26,352 nt of DNA from positions 1 to 26,352 of IMG/VR virus record IMGVR_UViG_3300034418_006012. The stretch is one strand, 5' to 3'. How positions within the stretch are numbered: position 1 is the first letter of the stretch; each line of letters starts with the position of its first letter. Under the pieces are notes generated by a model that was not told where the DNA came from, did not search any database, and saw nothing but the letters and a program-made list of their open reading frames with translations. Both the position numbers and the translations under genes were made by a program. This stretch comes from a virus. Below are positions 19,501 through 24,371 of this stretch, in pieces.

Positions 19501-21638
19501 TAGCCTGTACTCCAATAATTATTTGTACCACCAAAACTTAGTGCAGCATTACCTTGAGGTGTTATCCCTACATTTGAGCGCCAACTGGTAGTAGCATGAT
19601 TATATACCCAAGTTGCGATACCTTGACCACCAACATTACCTGCTAATATACCTGCGCCGTCTATGTCTGCACTAGTTGTTCTATTATTAGCGACAATAAT
19701 GTCTAAATCATTTGTACTTACAACATTACTATCAATGTAAGTTACATTACCAGTTACTCGTAAATTACCTTCAATTACAACTAGGCCGCCACTGCCTTCT
19801 GTGCTAGGATCAATTGTGATAGTGTCATGTGTGCTGGTAATACTGTTACTACCAATTGTAATCTCACCAATTGTAACTGCGTTTGCTAATTCATTTACGT
19901 TGGGTTGACTGGCAGTTTCTAATGTGCCAACTAAATTTGTGGCTTCGACATTACCTGCAATAATATTTCCAGTAACGCCTAATGTTGTTCCCACTGTTGC
20001 ACTAGTGTTAACAGTTAATCCATTTACTGTGGCATTTGCACTTGTATCTAGCGTTTCGCCGACTAGTTGTGTAGCAGCATTACCAACAGTAGCAGCATTA
20101 ACAACCGTTCCTGTAATAGCACCACTTAGAGTCAAACCAGTTAGTGTACCAACACTAGTTATATTTGTTTGTGCTGCAGTGTCTAGTGTACCTGTTAATG
20201 TAGCACCACTATTACCAATTTGTGCTGCTTCTACTGTAGTGCCAGTTAGTGTACCACTTAATGTCAGACTGGTCAATGTGCCAACACTGGTAATGTTTGC
20301 CTGTGTAGCATTGGTTACGAACTCGGCAGTACCCGCAGTGTTTGCAAAGTTTACACTTAATTCTGTAAGTCCGTCTAATTGGCTACCATTACCAAAGAAA
20401 TAACTGGCTGTAACATTGCCTGCGGTATCTACATTACCAGGTGTAATGTTTCCAACAACTTCTAAACCTAAGGAAGAAAAAGTTGCTATCGATTCACCGT
20501 TAACTGAAATTAAAATATTTCCGTCACTAGCAGGAATGTCAACATTAGAAGTGCCATTTTGAATTCTATATGTTGTTGCATCTTCAGATCCTTGAATAAC
20601 AAATGCACCACCTTCAGCAGTTGTAATAATCACTGCGGTATTGTTGGCACTAATTGATGCACCATCTAAGTTAATAGTACTTCCACTTAAGAATAAATCT
20701 TTAAATCTAAAATCTGAACTTCCCAAATTGTAAGTAACGTTGGCGCTTGGGATAATGTTGCCAATAAATTCTGTTGCACTAATACTGTTTGCAGTTATAC
20801 CGTCGACACTGTCAAGGTTACCACTATACGTTGGCAAATAACTGGCTACGTTTGCGTTTGAATAAGAAGCAGGCAGTCCTTCGAGTTGACTACCATTACC
20901 AATAAAATAAGCAGCAGTAACATTAGCAGTAGTAATTACATTACCAGCCAAACTATCTAAATTACCTGTGTATGTAGGCAAGTAATTAGCAACATTGGCA
21001 TTGCCATATGTAATTTCACCTAAACCAGTTAGTTGACTACCATTACCAATAAAGTAGGCTGCACTAACATTACCAGTAGCAATAACATCTGTGCTAACGA
21101 TGACATTACCAGCACCTATATTGCCTGTATAAGTTGGCAAGTAGCTAGCAACGTTTGCATTGCTGTAATTACCACTTACTACTACACCATTGACTGTGAG
21201 AGTTCCATTATCTACAGAAATATTTGTGCCGCGCAAAGTTACATTATTGCTGAGATAAAGTTCTGCCCATTCTTTAGAAATACTACCGAGTGTATAAGTT
21301 GCTGTAGTCTGAGGTAGTACATCAGACTTAATGCTAGTCAAATCTGCTTGAATGTTACTAAAAACACTTTGACCGTTAGGATAAAAATATCCCGCCCCAA
21401 TAATATTGCCAATAGTGCTTAAATTTCCAAAACCATTGATATTACCAACTCGTAAATTGCCAGTAGTATAAAAATAATTTGCAGTAATTGTATTACCGGT
21501 TAAATTTGTCGTACTGTTGCTACCAATAATTGTGTATAACTCTGTAAAGTTACTGTTTGTTTTGGTAAATGCGGTATAGAGTGAATCACCAGAGTTACTA
21601 TCTGGACCATCACCTAAGTCAATGATTTCTTGCGCCAT
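10506..21638 (-). CDS. Giant repeat-built tail fibre, 3,710 residues
   Basis: This is an uninterrupted 11.1-kb reading frame. Residues 1-40 are a fibre attachment motif (IDLGDGPDSNSGDSLYTAF, then TNSNFTELY). Residues 40-440 carry a second repeat family (ANVASYLPTYTGN three times; YFIGNGSQL several times) and a strand module with ATYTLGSISKEWAELYLSNN. Residues about 443-3,515 contain about 39 copies of a 44-residue unit (TSVGTLTGLTLSGTLTG with EAAQIGNSGATLTGTL), interrupted by four copies of a roughly 140-residue cassette, several YFFGNGSQL linkers and one unique module (about 2,170-2,420). The C-terminus has the VFWSNGDPYSSGGGG linker, SSPSQGDIWIDSDSG and a last strand module with YDLGSASYQWRDLFLSG. 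A trimeric beta-solenoid shaft with host-binding function is inferred. It has a late promoter upstream and a weak ribosome site (GGATAAAG). Its length far exceeds the T4 long tail fibre subunit gp37 (about 1,000 residues). Confidence 0.87.
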   Translation of the reverse strand: MAQEIIDLGDGPDSNSGDSLYTAFTKTNSNFTELYTIIGSNSTTNLTGNTITANYFYTTGNLRVGNINGFGNLSTIGNIIGAGYFYPNGQSVFSNIQADLTSIKSDVLPQTTATYTLGSISKEWAELYLSNNVTLRGTNISVDNGTLTVNGVVVSGNYSNANVASYLPTYTGNIGAGNVIVSTDVIATGNVSAAYFIGNGSQLTGLGEITYGNANVANYLPTYTGNLDSLAGNVITTANVTAAYFIGNGSQLEGLPASYSNANVASYLPTYSGNLDSVDGITANSISATEFIGNIIPSANVTYNLGSSDFRFKDLFLSGSTINLDGASISANNTAVIITTAEGGAFVIQGSEDATTYRIQNGTSNVDIPASDGNILISVNGESIATFSSLGLEVVGNITPGNVDTAGNVTASYFFGNGSQLDGLTELSVNFANTAGTAEFVTNATQANITSVGTLTSLTLSGTLTGTTVEAAQIGNSGATLTGTLDTAAQTNITSVGTLTGLTLSGAITGTVVNAATVGNAATQLVGETLDTSANATVNGLTVNTSATVGTTLGVTGNIIAGNVEATNLVGTLETASQPNVNELANAVTIGEITIGSNSITSTHDTITIDPSTEGSGGLVVIEGNLRVTGNVTYIDSNVVSTNDLDIIVANNRTTSADIDGAGILAGNVGGQGIATWVYNHATTSWRSNVGITPQGNAALSFGGTNNYWSTGYFNAIEAPSITGVLQTPQQTNITSVGTLTGLTLSGTLTGTTVNAAQIGNTGATLTGTIQTASQTNITSVGTLTGLTLSGTLTGTTINAATIGNSGAAITGSTLTGTIQTASQPNITSVGILTGLTLSGILDGTTIRAAIIGNAGAALTGTIQTAAQPNITSVGTLTGLNLSGTLNAPTVQAATIGNTGAAFTGATLNTTSNATINALTINNSATIGTDLGVTGNVSASYFLGNGALLDGLGGVSVSFANTAGVAQYVSEAAQANITSVGVLTGATLSGTLTGTTVEAAQIGNTGAILTGTLDTAAQTNITQVGTLTGLTLSGTLNGTTVQAAQIGNSGATLTGTINTPAQTNINQLADEVTIGEITIGSNSIVSTHSVITIDPASAGQNGLVVIEGNLQVTGNVTYVDSGTIIINDKDIIVANNQTTSAGIDGAGILAGNVGGAGVATWIYNHATTSWQSNVGVTPVGNASLSLGGTSNYWSTGYFNAIEAPSVTGVLQTANQTNITSVGTLTGLTLSGTLTGTDINAATIGNTGATLIGDGSALTSLTGANVTGTVANATYSLEAGNSNTANTAGTAGYVTEAAQANITSVGTLTGLTLSGALTGTTVNAATIGNTGSTIFGATVESTANATVNDITINNSATIGTTLDVTGNIIAGNVDSTGNISASYFFGNGSQLGGLTELSVNYANTAGTAEYVTNATQSNITAVGTLIGLTLSDTLTGTTLEAAQIGNSGATLTGTLDTAAQTNITSVGTLTGLTLSGTLTGTAINAATIGNTNTTLTGTLSTVSQPNVTSLGTLTGLTLSGTLTGTTVEAAQIGNSGATLTGTLDTAAQTNITSVGTLTGLTLSGTLTGTAVEAATIGNSGATLTGTLSTAAQTNITSVGTLTGLTLSDTLTGTTINAATIGNSGATLTGTVSTAAQPNINELADAVTIGEITIGSNSITSTHSVITIDPSTAGSGGLVVIEGNLQVTGNVTYIDSNIVSTNDLDIVVANNRSTSADIDGAGILAGNVGGEGIATWTYNHATTSWQSNVGITPLGNAALSFGGTNNYWSTGYFDVLQVGGNVTANYFFGNGSQLDGLSDLSVNYANTAGTAEYVTNATQSNITAVGTLTGLTLSGGLTGTTVSAATIGNSGATLTGTLSTAAQTNITSVGTLTGLTLSGTLTGTTVEAAQIGNSGATLTGTLNTAAQTNITSVGTLTGLTLSGTLTGTTINAAIIGNSGAAITGSTLTGTLQTAAQTNITSVGTLTGLTLSGTLTGTAVEAATIGNSGATLTGTLSTAAQTNITSVGTLTGLTLSGTLTGTTVEAAQIGNSGATLTGTLDTASQTNITSVGTLTGLTLSGALTGTTVSAATIGNTGATLTGTLSTAAQTNITSLGTLTGLTLSGTLTGTSVESATIGNSGSQLTGTLQTASQTNITEVGTLTGLTLSGTLNGTTVQAAIIGNIGAAFTGASATITTINGTNLNGALGSGGGNTAIVSTLSATGNATVNALSVNNSATVGSTLGVTGVTTITDTTQATATTNGALVVAGGVGIAKDVHIGGTVLISQDTTIAGNLTVEGNTTIIGANNLAVTDNLIEMHTDANLTPLTEDDGRDIGFRMHYYKTQNDNAALIWSNDEQNLEWYGSGAGDDANVINHSTAVYGNIKTGNLVLIGSSDPGGANVDGTRSTSVSTGALVLQGNSGIGVGGNIHAGGNVTATYFLGDGSQLSNLSGLSVNFANTAGTAEYVTNATQSNITAVGTLTGLTLSGGLTGTTLNASQIGNSGATLTGTLDTASQTNITEVGTLTSLILSGTLTGTAITAATIGNSGSQLTGTLQTSAQTNITSVGTLTGLTLSGTLTGTTVEAAQIGNSGATLTGTLSTAAQTNITSVGTLTGLTLSGTLTGTTVEAAQIGNSGATLTGTLDTAAQTNITSVGTLTGLTLSGNLDGTNINAASVGNVGTTITGTLQTASQTNITSVGTLTGLTLSGTLTGTAIEAASIGNTGATLTGTLQTASQTNITSVGTLTGLTLSGTLTGTTVEAAQIGNSGATLTGTLSTAAQTNITSVGTLTGLTLSGTLTGTAIEAATIGNSGSQLTGTLQTAAQTNITSVGTLTGLTLSGTLTGTTVEAAQIGNTDATLTGTLSTAAQPNINSLADSVTIGEITIGSNSITSTHSVITIDPSTAGSGGLVVIEGNLQVTGNVTYIDSNVVSTNDLDIVVANNQTTSAGIDGAGILAGNVGGEGIATWVYNHATTSWRSNVGITPAGNASLSLGGTSNYWDTGYFNAIQAPSITGVLQTAAQTNITSVGTLTGLTLSGTLTGTTVEAAQIGNTGATLTGTLSTAAQTNITSVGTLTGLTLSGTLTGTTVNAATIGNASAALIGATLDTSGNATVNELTVNSTTTIGSTLGVTGNIAGSGITLTGDVTAVQLGTTGNITSGSYLFGNGRFIEGITVEAGSSITNGTSNVVVEGSGNVNTSVSGIQNVFVVAADGAHTSNLFLSDTFTGTTVNAAQIGNSGATLTGTLDTAAQTNITSVGTLTGLTLSGTLTGTTVEAAQIGNTGASLTGTLQTAAQTNITSVGTLTGLTLSGTLTGTTLEAATIGNSGASLIGDGSQLTSLTGANVTGTVANATYADSTGSAGTATTAGTAEYVTNATQANITSVGTLTSLTLSGTLTGTTVEAAQIGNSGATLTGTLDTAAQTNITSVGTLTGLTLSGTLTGTTVEAAQIGNSGATLTGTLDTAAQTNITSVGTLTGLTLSGTLTGTTVNAATIGNASAALIGATLDTSGNSTVNAITINNSATIGTTLGVTANVTANSYIIAGDGVFWSNGDPYSSGGGGGTTTVSNTAPSSPSQGDIWIDSDSGIQFIYFNDGDSSQWAEMQAELSFSNGSGSGGNVDLSAVAQSIIPAANVTYDLGSASYQWRDLFLSGNTINLGGATISTDASTGAIALMPQPTEANPNPSGIVVSPAGGVVTVASTGGNIDANAFANAGNETGSVTSTAFAFSILFGGL
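12656..13077 (-). repeat. Interspersed cassette, copy 4 in the 3,710-residue fibre
   Basis: Encodes GEITIGSNSITSTHS to APSITGVLQT, with the SAGQNG position replaced by TAGSGG and YIDSNVVSTNDLD. It is the TAGSGG subtype, but its end (PAGNASLSLGG) is like the SAGQNG subtype, so it looks mosaic. Boundaries are approximate. Confidence 0.8.
14380..15120 (-). other. Unique non-repeat module inside the giant fibre
   Basis: Residues about 2,170-2,420 break the 44-residue array once. The module contains TTNGALVVAGGVGIAKDVHIGG, then TIAGNLTVEGNTTIIG, LIEMHTDANL, GRDIGFRMHYYK, ALIWSNDEQNLEWYG and LVLIGSSDPGGANVDG. The GALVVAGGVGI pattern occurs in marine phage fibres as I know them. It is richer in charged and aromatic residues than the shaft, so it may be a globular knob, joint or binding site (inference). 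Confidence 0.6.
16321..16706 (-). repeat. Interspersed cassette, copy 3 in the 3,710-residue fibre
   Basis: Starts with GEITIGSNSITSTHS and runs to NYWSTGYF, then leaves the cassette pattern (VLQVGGNVTANYFFGNGSQL) instead of ending APSITGVLQT. It therefore lacks the usual last strand and switches directly into a linker. Boundaries are approximate. Confidence 0.8.
18004..18425 (-). repeat. Interspersed cassette, copy 2 in the 3,710-residue fibre
   Basis: GEITIGSNSIVSTHS to APSVTGVLQT. It is of the SAGQNG / YVDSGTI subtype, and so closer to the copy in the 898-residue fibre than to the other three copies in its own gene. Boundaries are approximate. Confidence 0.8.
19457..19878 (-). repeat. Interspersed cassette, copy 1 in the 3,710-residue fibre
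   Basis: GEITIGSNSITSTHD to APSITGVLQT, of the STEGSGG / YIDSNVVSTNDLD subtype, with ALSFGGTNNYWSTGYF near the end. Boundaries are approximate. Confidence 0.8.
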
Positions 21639-21666
21639 TCTTTATCCGGTTTTTAGAACTATAGAG

Positions 21667-21674
21667 TATTTATT
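21667..21674 (-). promoter_or_regulatory. T4-type late promoter box AATAAATA
   Basis: AATAAATA on the minus strand between the terminator of the 136-residue gene and the ATG of the giant fibre at 21638, giving a leader of about 20 bases. It is the only promoter candidate seen for the giant fibre, 119-residue and adhesin genes. Confidence 0.62.
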
Positions 21675-21699
21675 TGTTTTTGATTATTAAGGTTCTACC

Positions 21700-21725
21700 A
21701 AAAAAATAGGCCCTTGCAGGCCTAT
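21700..21725 (-). terminator. Intrinsic terminator after the 136-residue structural gene
   Basis: Read on the minus strand: a 7-bp perfect stem ATAGGCC / GGCCTAT (21725-21719 with 21712-21706), a 6-base loop, and a run of seven T. It lies 24 bases past the stop at 21749 and would separate this gene from the fibre operon. Confidence 0.88.
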
Positions 21726-21748
21726 CTTCATCATTACGATAATGATTG

Positions 21749-22159
21749 TTAAGCAACTGGAACTGCAACTGTTGCAGGTGTTGTTCCGCTGTCTGCACTG
21801 GTACCAACCAAGAATTTGTCATCTGTTTGATTCCAAACAAACTTGTTAGTAATTCTGCTGGCGTAGAATGTAGCTGCGTTAGCATATGTACATTCAATAC
21901 TCATTGTGTTGGCAGTTAAGTTACCACTGTCAGTATTTGCCAAAGAGCATACACCTTCGTTTCCTGCTAGGTCATTAACTAAAAACTTAGTAGCTCCTTT
22001 TTTGCGTACAATGTATCCTGTAGCAGCACTGTTACCGCCTACTTTAACTTCAGGACTAATTTGATTGCCTGTAATGCTGGTATTACCACCAACTTGAGCT
22101 GTTCCTACTGGATAACCAATATCAACTGTTGCACTTTTTGCTGTCTTAAATTTTGCCAT
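21749..22159 (-). CDS. Small structural protein, function unknown (possible head decoration)
   Basis: A 136-residue protein beginning MAKFKTAKSATVDIGYPVG. It is rich in Thr, Ala, Asn and Gly. Recognisable stretches are GYIVRKKGATKFLVNDLAGNEGVC, broken here only by turn-like residues, and ATFYASRITNKFVW. The all-beta look and its place beside gp23 suggest a virion component, possibly on the capsid, but I do not recognise the family firmly. A GGAG ribosome site lies about 7 bases before the ATG. The gene stands alone, with a long structured leader before it and a strong terminator after it, which fits high independent late expression. It is divergent from the PfkB kinase. Confidence 0.68.
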   Translation of the reverse strand: MAKFKTAKSATVDIGYPVGTAQVGGNTSITGNQISPEVKVGGNSAATGYIVRKKGATKFLVNDLAGNEGVCSLANTDSGNLTANTMSIECTYANAATFYASRITNKFVWNQTDDKFLVGTSADSGTTPATVAVPVA

Positions 22160-22193
22160 TTTATTTCTCCTTAATTTAGCGTTCTAGGCCGCC

Positions 22194-22208
22194 CGGAGTG
22201 GCGCTCCG
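22194..22208. promoter_or_regulatory. Hairpin in the leader of the 136-residue gene
   Basis: CGGAG, 5 bases, CTCCG: a GC-rich stem in an AT-rich gap, lying in the transcribed leader of the minus-strand gene if transcription starts upstream of it. A 12-base near-palindrome (GTTCA TG TGAAC) follows at 22212-22223. No T-run follows, so it is not a terminator. It may stabilise or regulate the mRNA (inference). Confidence 0.35.
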
Positions 22209-22228
22209 AGAGTTCATGTGAACAACTG

Positions 22229-22236
22229 TATTTACC
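22229..22236 (-). promoter_or_regulatory. Weak late-promoter-like box GGTAAATA
   Basis: On the minus strand GGTAAATA matches TATAAATA at 6 of 8 positions, with the TAAATA core intact, about 70 bases before the ATG at 22159. It is the best late-promoter candidate for the 136-residue gene, but weaker than the other boxes in the window. Confidence 0.3.
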
Positions 22237-22243
22237 GTAAACA

Positions 22244-22272
22244 TTGACTATTTGGGCTATACCCAGTATTAT
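22244..22272 (+). promoter_or_regulatory. Sigma-70-type promoter for the PfkB kinase gene
   Basis: TTGACT (22244-22249, 5 of 6 to consensus), a 17-base spacer, and TATTAT (22267-22272, 5 of 6). The ATG is at 22283, ten bases past the -10, so transcription would begin about 4 bases before the start codon. There is no Shine-Dalgarno sequence between. Confidence 0.68.
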
Positions 22273-22282
22273 TAAATAAAAT

Positions 22283-23101
22283 ATGAAAATATTAAGTGTC
22301 GGTCACGTCTGCACAGACTTAGTTTACTACAGTAATACCATACCTAACATAAACAACAAAATAGGTTGTGAGCGTGCAGAGATCATTCTCGGTGGTAACG
22401 CTGCCAATGTGGGCCGTGCCCTAACTGAATTAGGTGCAGAAGTTGAACTTTGTACTGTGCTGGGCAACCAACAACATGCATATTCAAAAATTATAATTGA
22501 ACTGTTAAATGAATATGGCATCAATCACGATTATGTAAAATACAAAGAAGATCTAGCAACACCAAGTAGCATTATTATTGTAAACGACAAAGGCGAACGC
22601 ACAGTTGTCTATCATCAAAGTGAAGAAATAAAACGCAAAATAAGTTTGCCCACAGACTACGACTTTGATTTAATTACCGCAGACAATCACAGAATGCCCA
22701 TGGTCAATGAAATATTTTCTGCAGCACGTTTAAACAACATACCCACAATGCTGGACATTGACGCACCAATAGAAACGTTAGAATCATACCCCAAGGCAGA
22801 CTACGTTTGGTTAAGTTATGAAACTTATGCTTTGTGCAACCTCAGCATCTACGATTTGCAGCGACAGTTTGGAGGCTTGGTAGGATATACTAACAGTGAG
22901 GATGAAATTTGTTGGTTAGAAAACGGCGAAGTAAAAACTTGCCAGCCAGAAACTATACAGGCCCTTAATACGTTAGGCGCGGGTGATGTGTTTAGAGCAC
23001 AGTTTGCAGTATCAATTTGTAATGGGTTATCTGTTGAAGAGGCTGTAAAAGCAAGTTGTCACACCGCAGCATTACACTGTCAACAGTTACCAATTGCATA
23101 G
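22283..23101 (+). CDS. PfkB-family carbohydrate (ribokinase-like) kinase
   Basis: A 272-residue protein with both PfkB hallmarks: the N-terminal GGNAANVG (37-44), which binds the sugar or nucleoside substrate, and the C-terminal LGAGDVF (231-237) with the anion hole Gly-Ala-Gly and catalytic base Asp235. The start SVGHVCTDLVYY is the usual first strand and substrate-contact Asp12. The family phosphorylates ribose, fructose, 2-keto-3-deoxygluconate, adenosine and similar substrates with ATP. Which one is used here is unknown. It is shorter than typical members (about 300 residues) but looks intact. It is flanked by divergent and convergent virion genes, yet reads on its own sigma-70-type promoter and ends at a terminator, so it behaves as a separate cargo gene, probably bacterial in origin and expressed before the late phase (inference). 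Confidence 0.88.
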   Translation: MKILSVGHVCTDLVYYSNTIPNINNKIGCERAEIILGGNAANVGRALTELGAEVELCTVLGNQQHAYSKIIIELLNEYGINHDYVKYKEDLATPSSIIIVNDKGERTVVYHQSEEIKRKISLPTDYDFDLITADNHRMPMVNEIFSAARLNNIPTMLDIDAPIETLESYPKADYVWLSYETYALCNLSIYDLQRQFGGLVGYTNSEDEICWLENGEVKTCQPETIQALNTLGAGDVFRAQFAVSICNGLSVEEAVKASCHTAALHCQQLPIA

Positions 23102-23106
23102 CCAAC

Positions 23107-23131
23107 AAAAAAGGACCTTTCGGTCCTTTTT
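23107..23131. terminator. Bidirectional intrinsic terminator
   Basis: GGACC (23113-23117), loop TTTC, GGTCC (23122-23126), flanked by six A on the left and five T on the right. It works as a hairpin with a T-run on either strand. It lies between the convergent PfkB kinase and gp23 genes and can serve both. Confidence 0.88.
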
Positions 23132-23162
23132 CGCTTCCCATCCCTATGAGAATTTTCAGTGA

Positions 23163-24347
23163 TTACTGGAAGCTTAGGTTGCTTACATTAATCTCACTTA
23201 GGTAGTCGCCTGCGTTACCTAGAGAAGATGCTGTGTTTGTCAACTCAACATATCCATAACGAGTCATAAAGCCTACGACTGGTTCGAATGTTGCTGGGTC
23301 TAGAACAACACCACTGCTCATCAATGGAATGTATGGGCAGTAGAATGCTGCGGCATCAGCCTCGCTGGAACCTTTGTAACCAACTAGAACAGCAGTTGTG
23401 TCTGCTGCATAGCTGTCTACGTAGATACGCATTGCGCCGTTTAGTGTACCAACAAACTTGGTGTTTGTAGGTGCTTCGAATGTACCTTCTGTGGTACGTG
23501 CGAAAGCAGAAGTTGTTGCGCTCTGTAGTACTGTTAGAGCGGCTGGACTTACAACTGCCCAGTTACCTGCGCCGCGACGTGTACGCTGTGCAATCAAGTT
23601 TGCACTGCGGTTGATTAGAACAGCTAGAGCAGCGTGTTCGTCACCAACGAATGTAGCGGTACCAGATACTGTTGCCTGGTTGTATGTGAAGTCAGTAGCG
23701 GCTAGCGCACGTAGACTACCTAGAACTTCTTGGTCGATTTCAACGGTAATCTCTTGTGCTAGAGCAGCCATGATTTCTGCTTCAACGTCAAGACCATGCA
23801 TGCTTTGTGCATCTTGGGCAGCTTCAAATGTCCAACGTGCGCTTAGCTTACGTGTCTTGGCTTCTACAACCTGCTTCAAGATTTGAACGTTGATTTTACG
23901 TCCTGGGTTGCCTTCTAGTGCTGTTGTACTAGCAGCACGACCTGTAGATAAACTACCGGAATATGCTGTGGCAATCTTAAATGGGCTCAGTGCTTCGTCA
24001 CCAGCGGTTGTGCTTGTGTCGAATGGTGCAGGTGCTGTGCTTGTAGCAGTTTCAGCATAACGAACACGTAGAGTGTGGATCTGTGCAACAGGTCCTGTCA
24101 TTGGTTGAACACCAACGATTTCGTTAGCAATAACTGTAGGCATAACACGTCGAATTACTGGTAAAATTACACGGTTTAGTGTAGCAACGTTACCAGCAGC
24201 GGTTGCGCCTGCTGTAGCAGCTTCTGCCAAATGCTTGCGAGTGTTTTCTAGGATAACACCCATTGTGGTTCTCTTGGAACCTTGTAGACCTTCTAGCAGG
24301 GCATCTTTTGTTTCGCCCCAACGGCCTTCTAGTAGTGCTTGTGTCAT
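23163..24347 (-). CDS. gp23: Major capsid protein, gp23-like
   Basis: A 394-residue precursor of the main head subunit. The T4 gp23 signature is clear at residues about 60-95: VIRRVMPTVIANEIVGVQPM followed by GPVAQIHTLRVRYAE (T4 has RRAIPNLIAFDICGVQPM). A prohead-protease site of the L-x-E type occurs at LAE, residues 40-42, which would remove the N-terminal scaffold-binding segment; T4 gp23 is cut in the same way after residue 65. Later landmarks are RTRRGAGNWAVVSP, GYKGSSEADAAAFYCPYIPL and FEPVVGFMTRYGY. T4 gp23 is 521 residues, so this version is compact and probably lacks most of the surface insertion domain. A GGAG ribosome site lies 10 bases before the ATG. It follows gp22 and ends at the bidirectional terminator. 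Confidence 0.95.
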   Translation of the reverse strand: MTQALLEGRWGETKDALLEGLQGSKRTTMGVILENTRKHLAEAATAGATAAGNVATLNRVILPVIRRVMPTVIANEIVGVQPMTGPVAQIHTLRVRYAETATSTAPAPFDTSTTAGDEALSPFKIATAYSGSLSTGRAASTTALEGNPGRKINVQILKQVVEAKTRKLSARWTFEAAQDAQSMHGLDVEAEIMAALAQEITVEIDQEVLGSLRALAATDFTYNQATVSGTATFVGDEHAALAVLINRSANLIAQRTRRGAGNWAVVSPAALTVLQSATTSAFARTTEGTFEAPTNTKFVGTLNGAMRIYVDSYAADTTAVLVGYKGSSEADAAAFYCPYIPLMSSGVVLDPATFEPVVGFMTRYGYVELTNTASSLGNAGDYLSEINVSNLSFQ

Positions 24348-24371
24348 TTTTTCTTTACTCCTAATTAGGGT

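Larger units (their letters stand above)
11180..20312 (-). repeat. About 39 copies of a 44-residue (132-bp) unit, interrupted array
   Basis: Hand count from the translation. Units run A(A/S)Q, TNITSVG, TLTGLTLSG, TLTGTTVEAA, QIGNSGATLTGTL. In 37 of 39 the diagnostic position is Val (SVG, QVG, EVG or AVG); two have Leu (near 15350-15380 and 17098-17130). Many units end in xAAQ, others pass into linkers such as SNATVNxLTINNSATIG. At the DNA level, adjacent units can differ at most codons while staying almost the same in protein. Outer boundaries are approximate. Confidence 0.85.

Noticed and set aside
11180-20312. CRISPR array or other non-coding tandem repeat
   Set aside because: The period is exactly 132 bp, in frame throughout. 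Conservation is at the amino-acid level, not the DNA level, and there is no spacer-repeat alternation.
4879-20403. Many plus-strand open frames of 60 to 190 codons with a PVSVPLSVNPVSVPT-like pattern
   Set aside because: They are the antisense reading of the 44-residue fibre repeat. They recur with the same period, have no ribosome sites or promoters, and lie wholly within two convincing minus-strand genes.
21670-21897. A 75-residue minus-strand frame overlapping the 136-residue gene
   Set aside because: It runs through the intrinsic terminator and the end of a better-supported gene in another frame, with no ribosome site.
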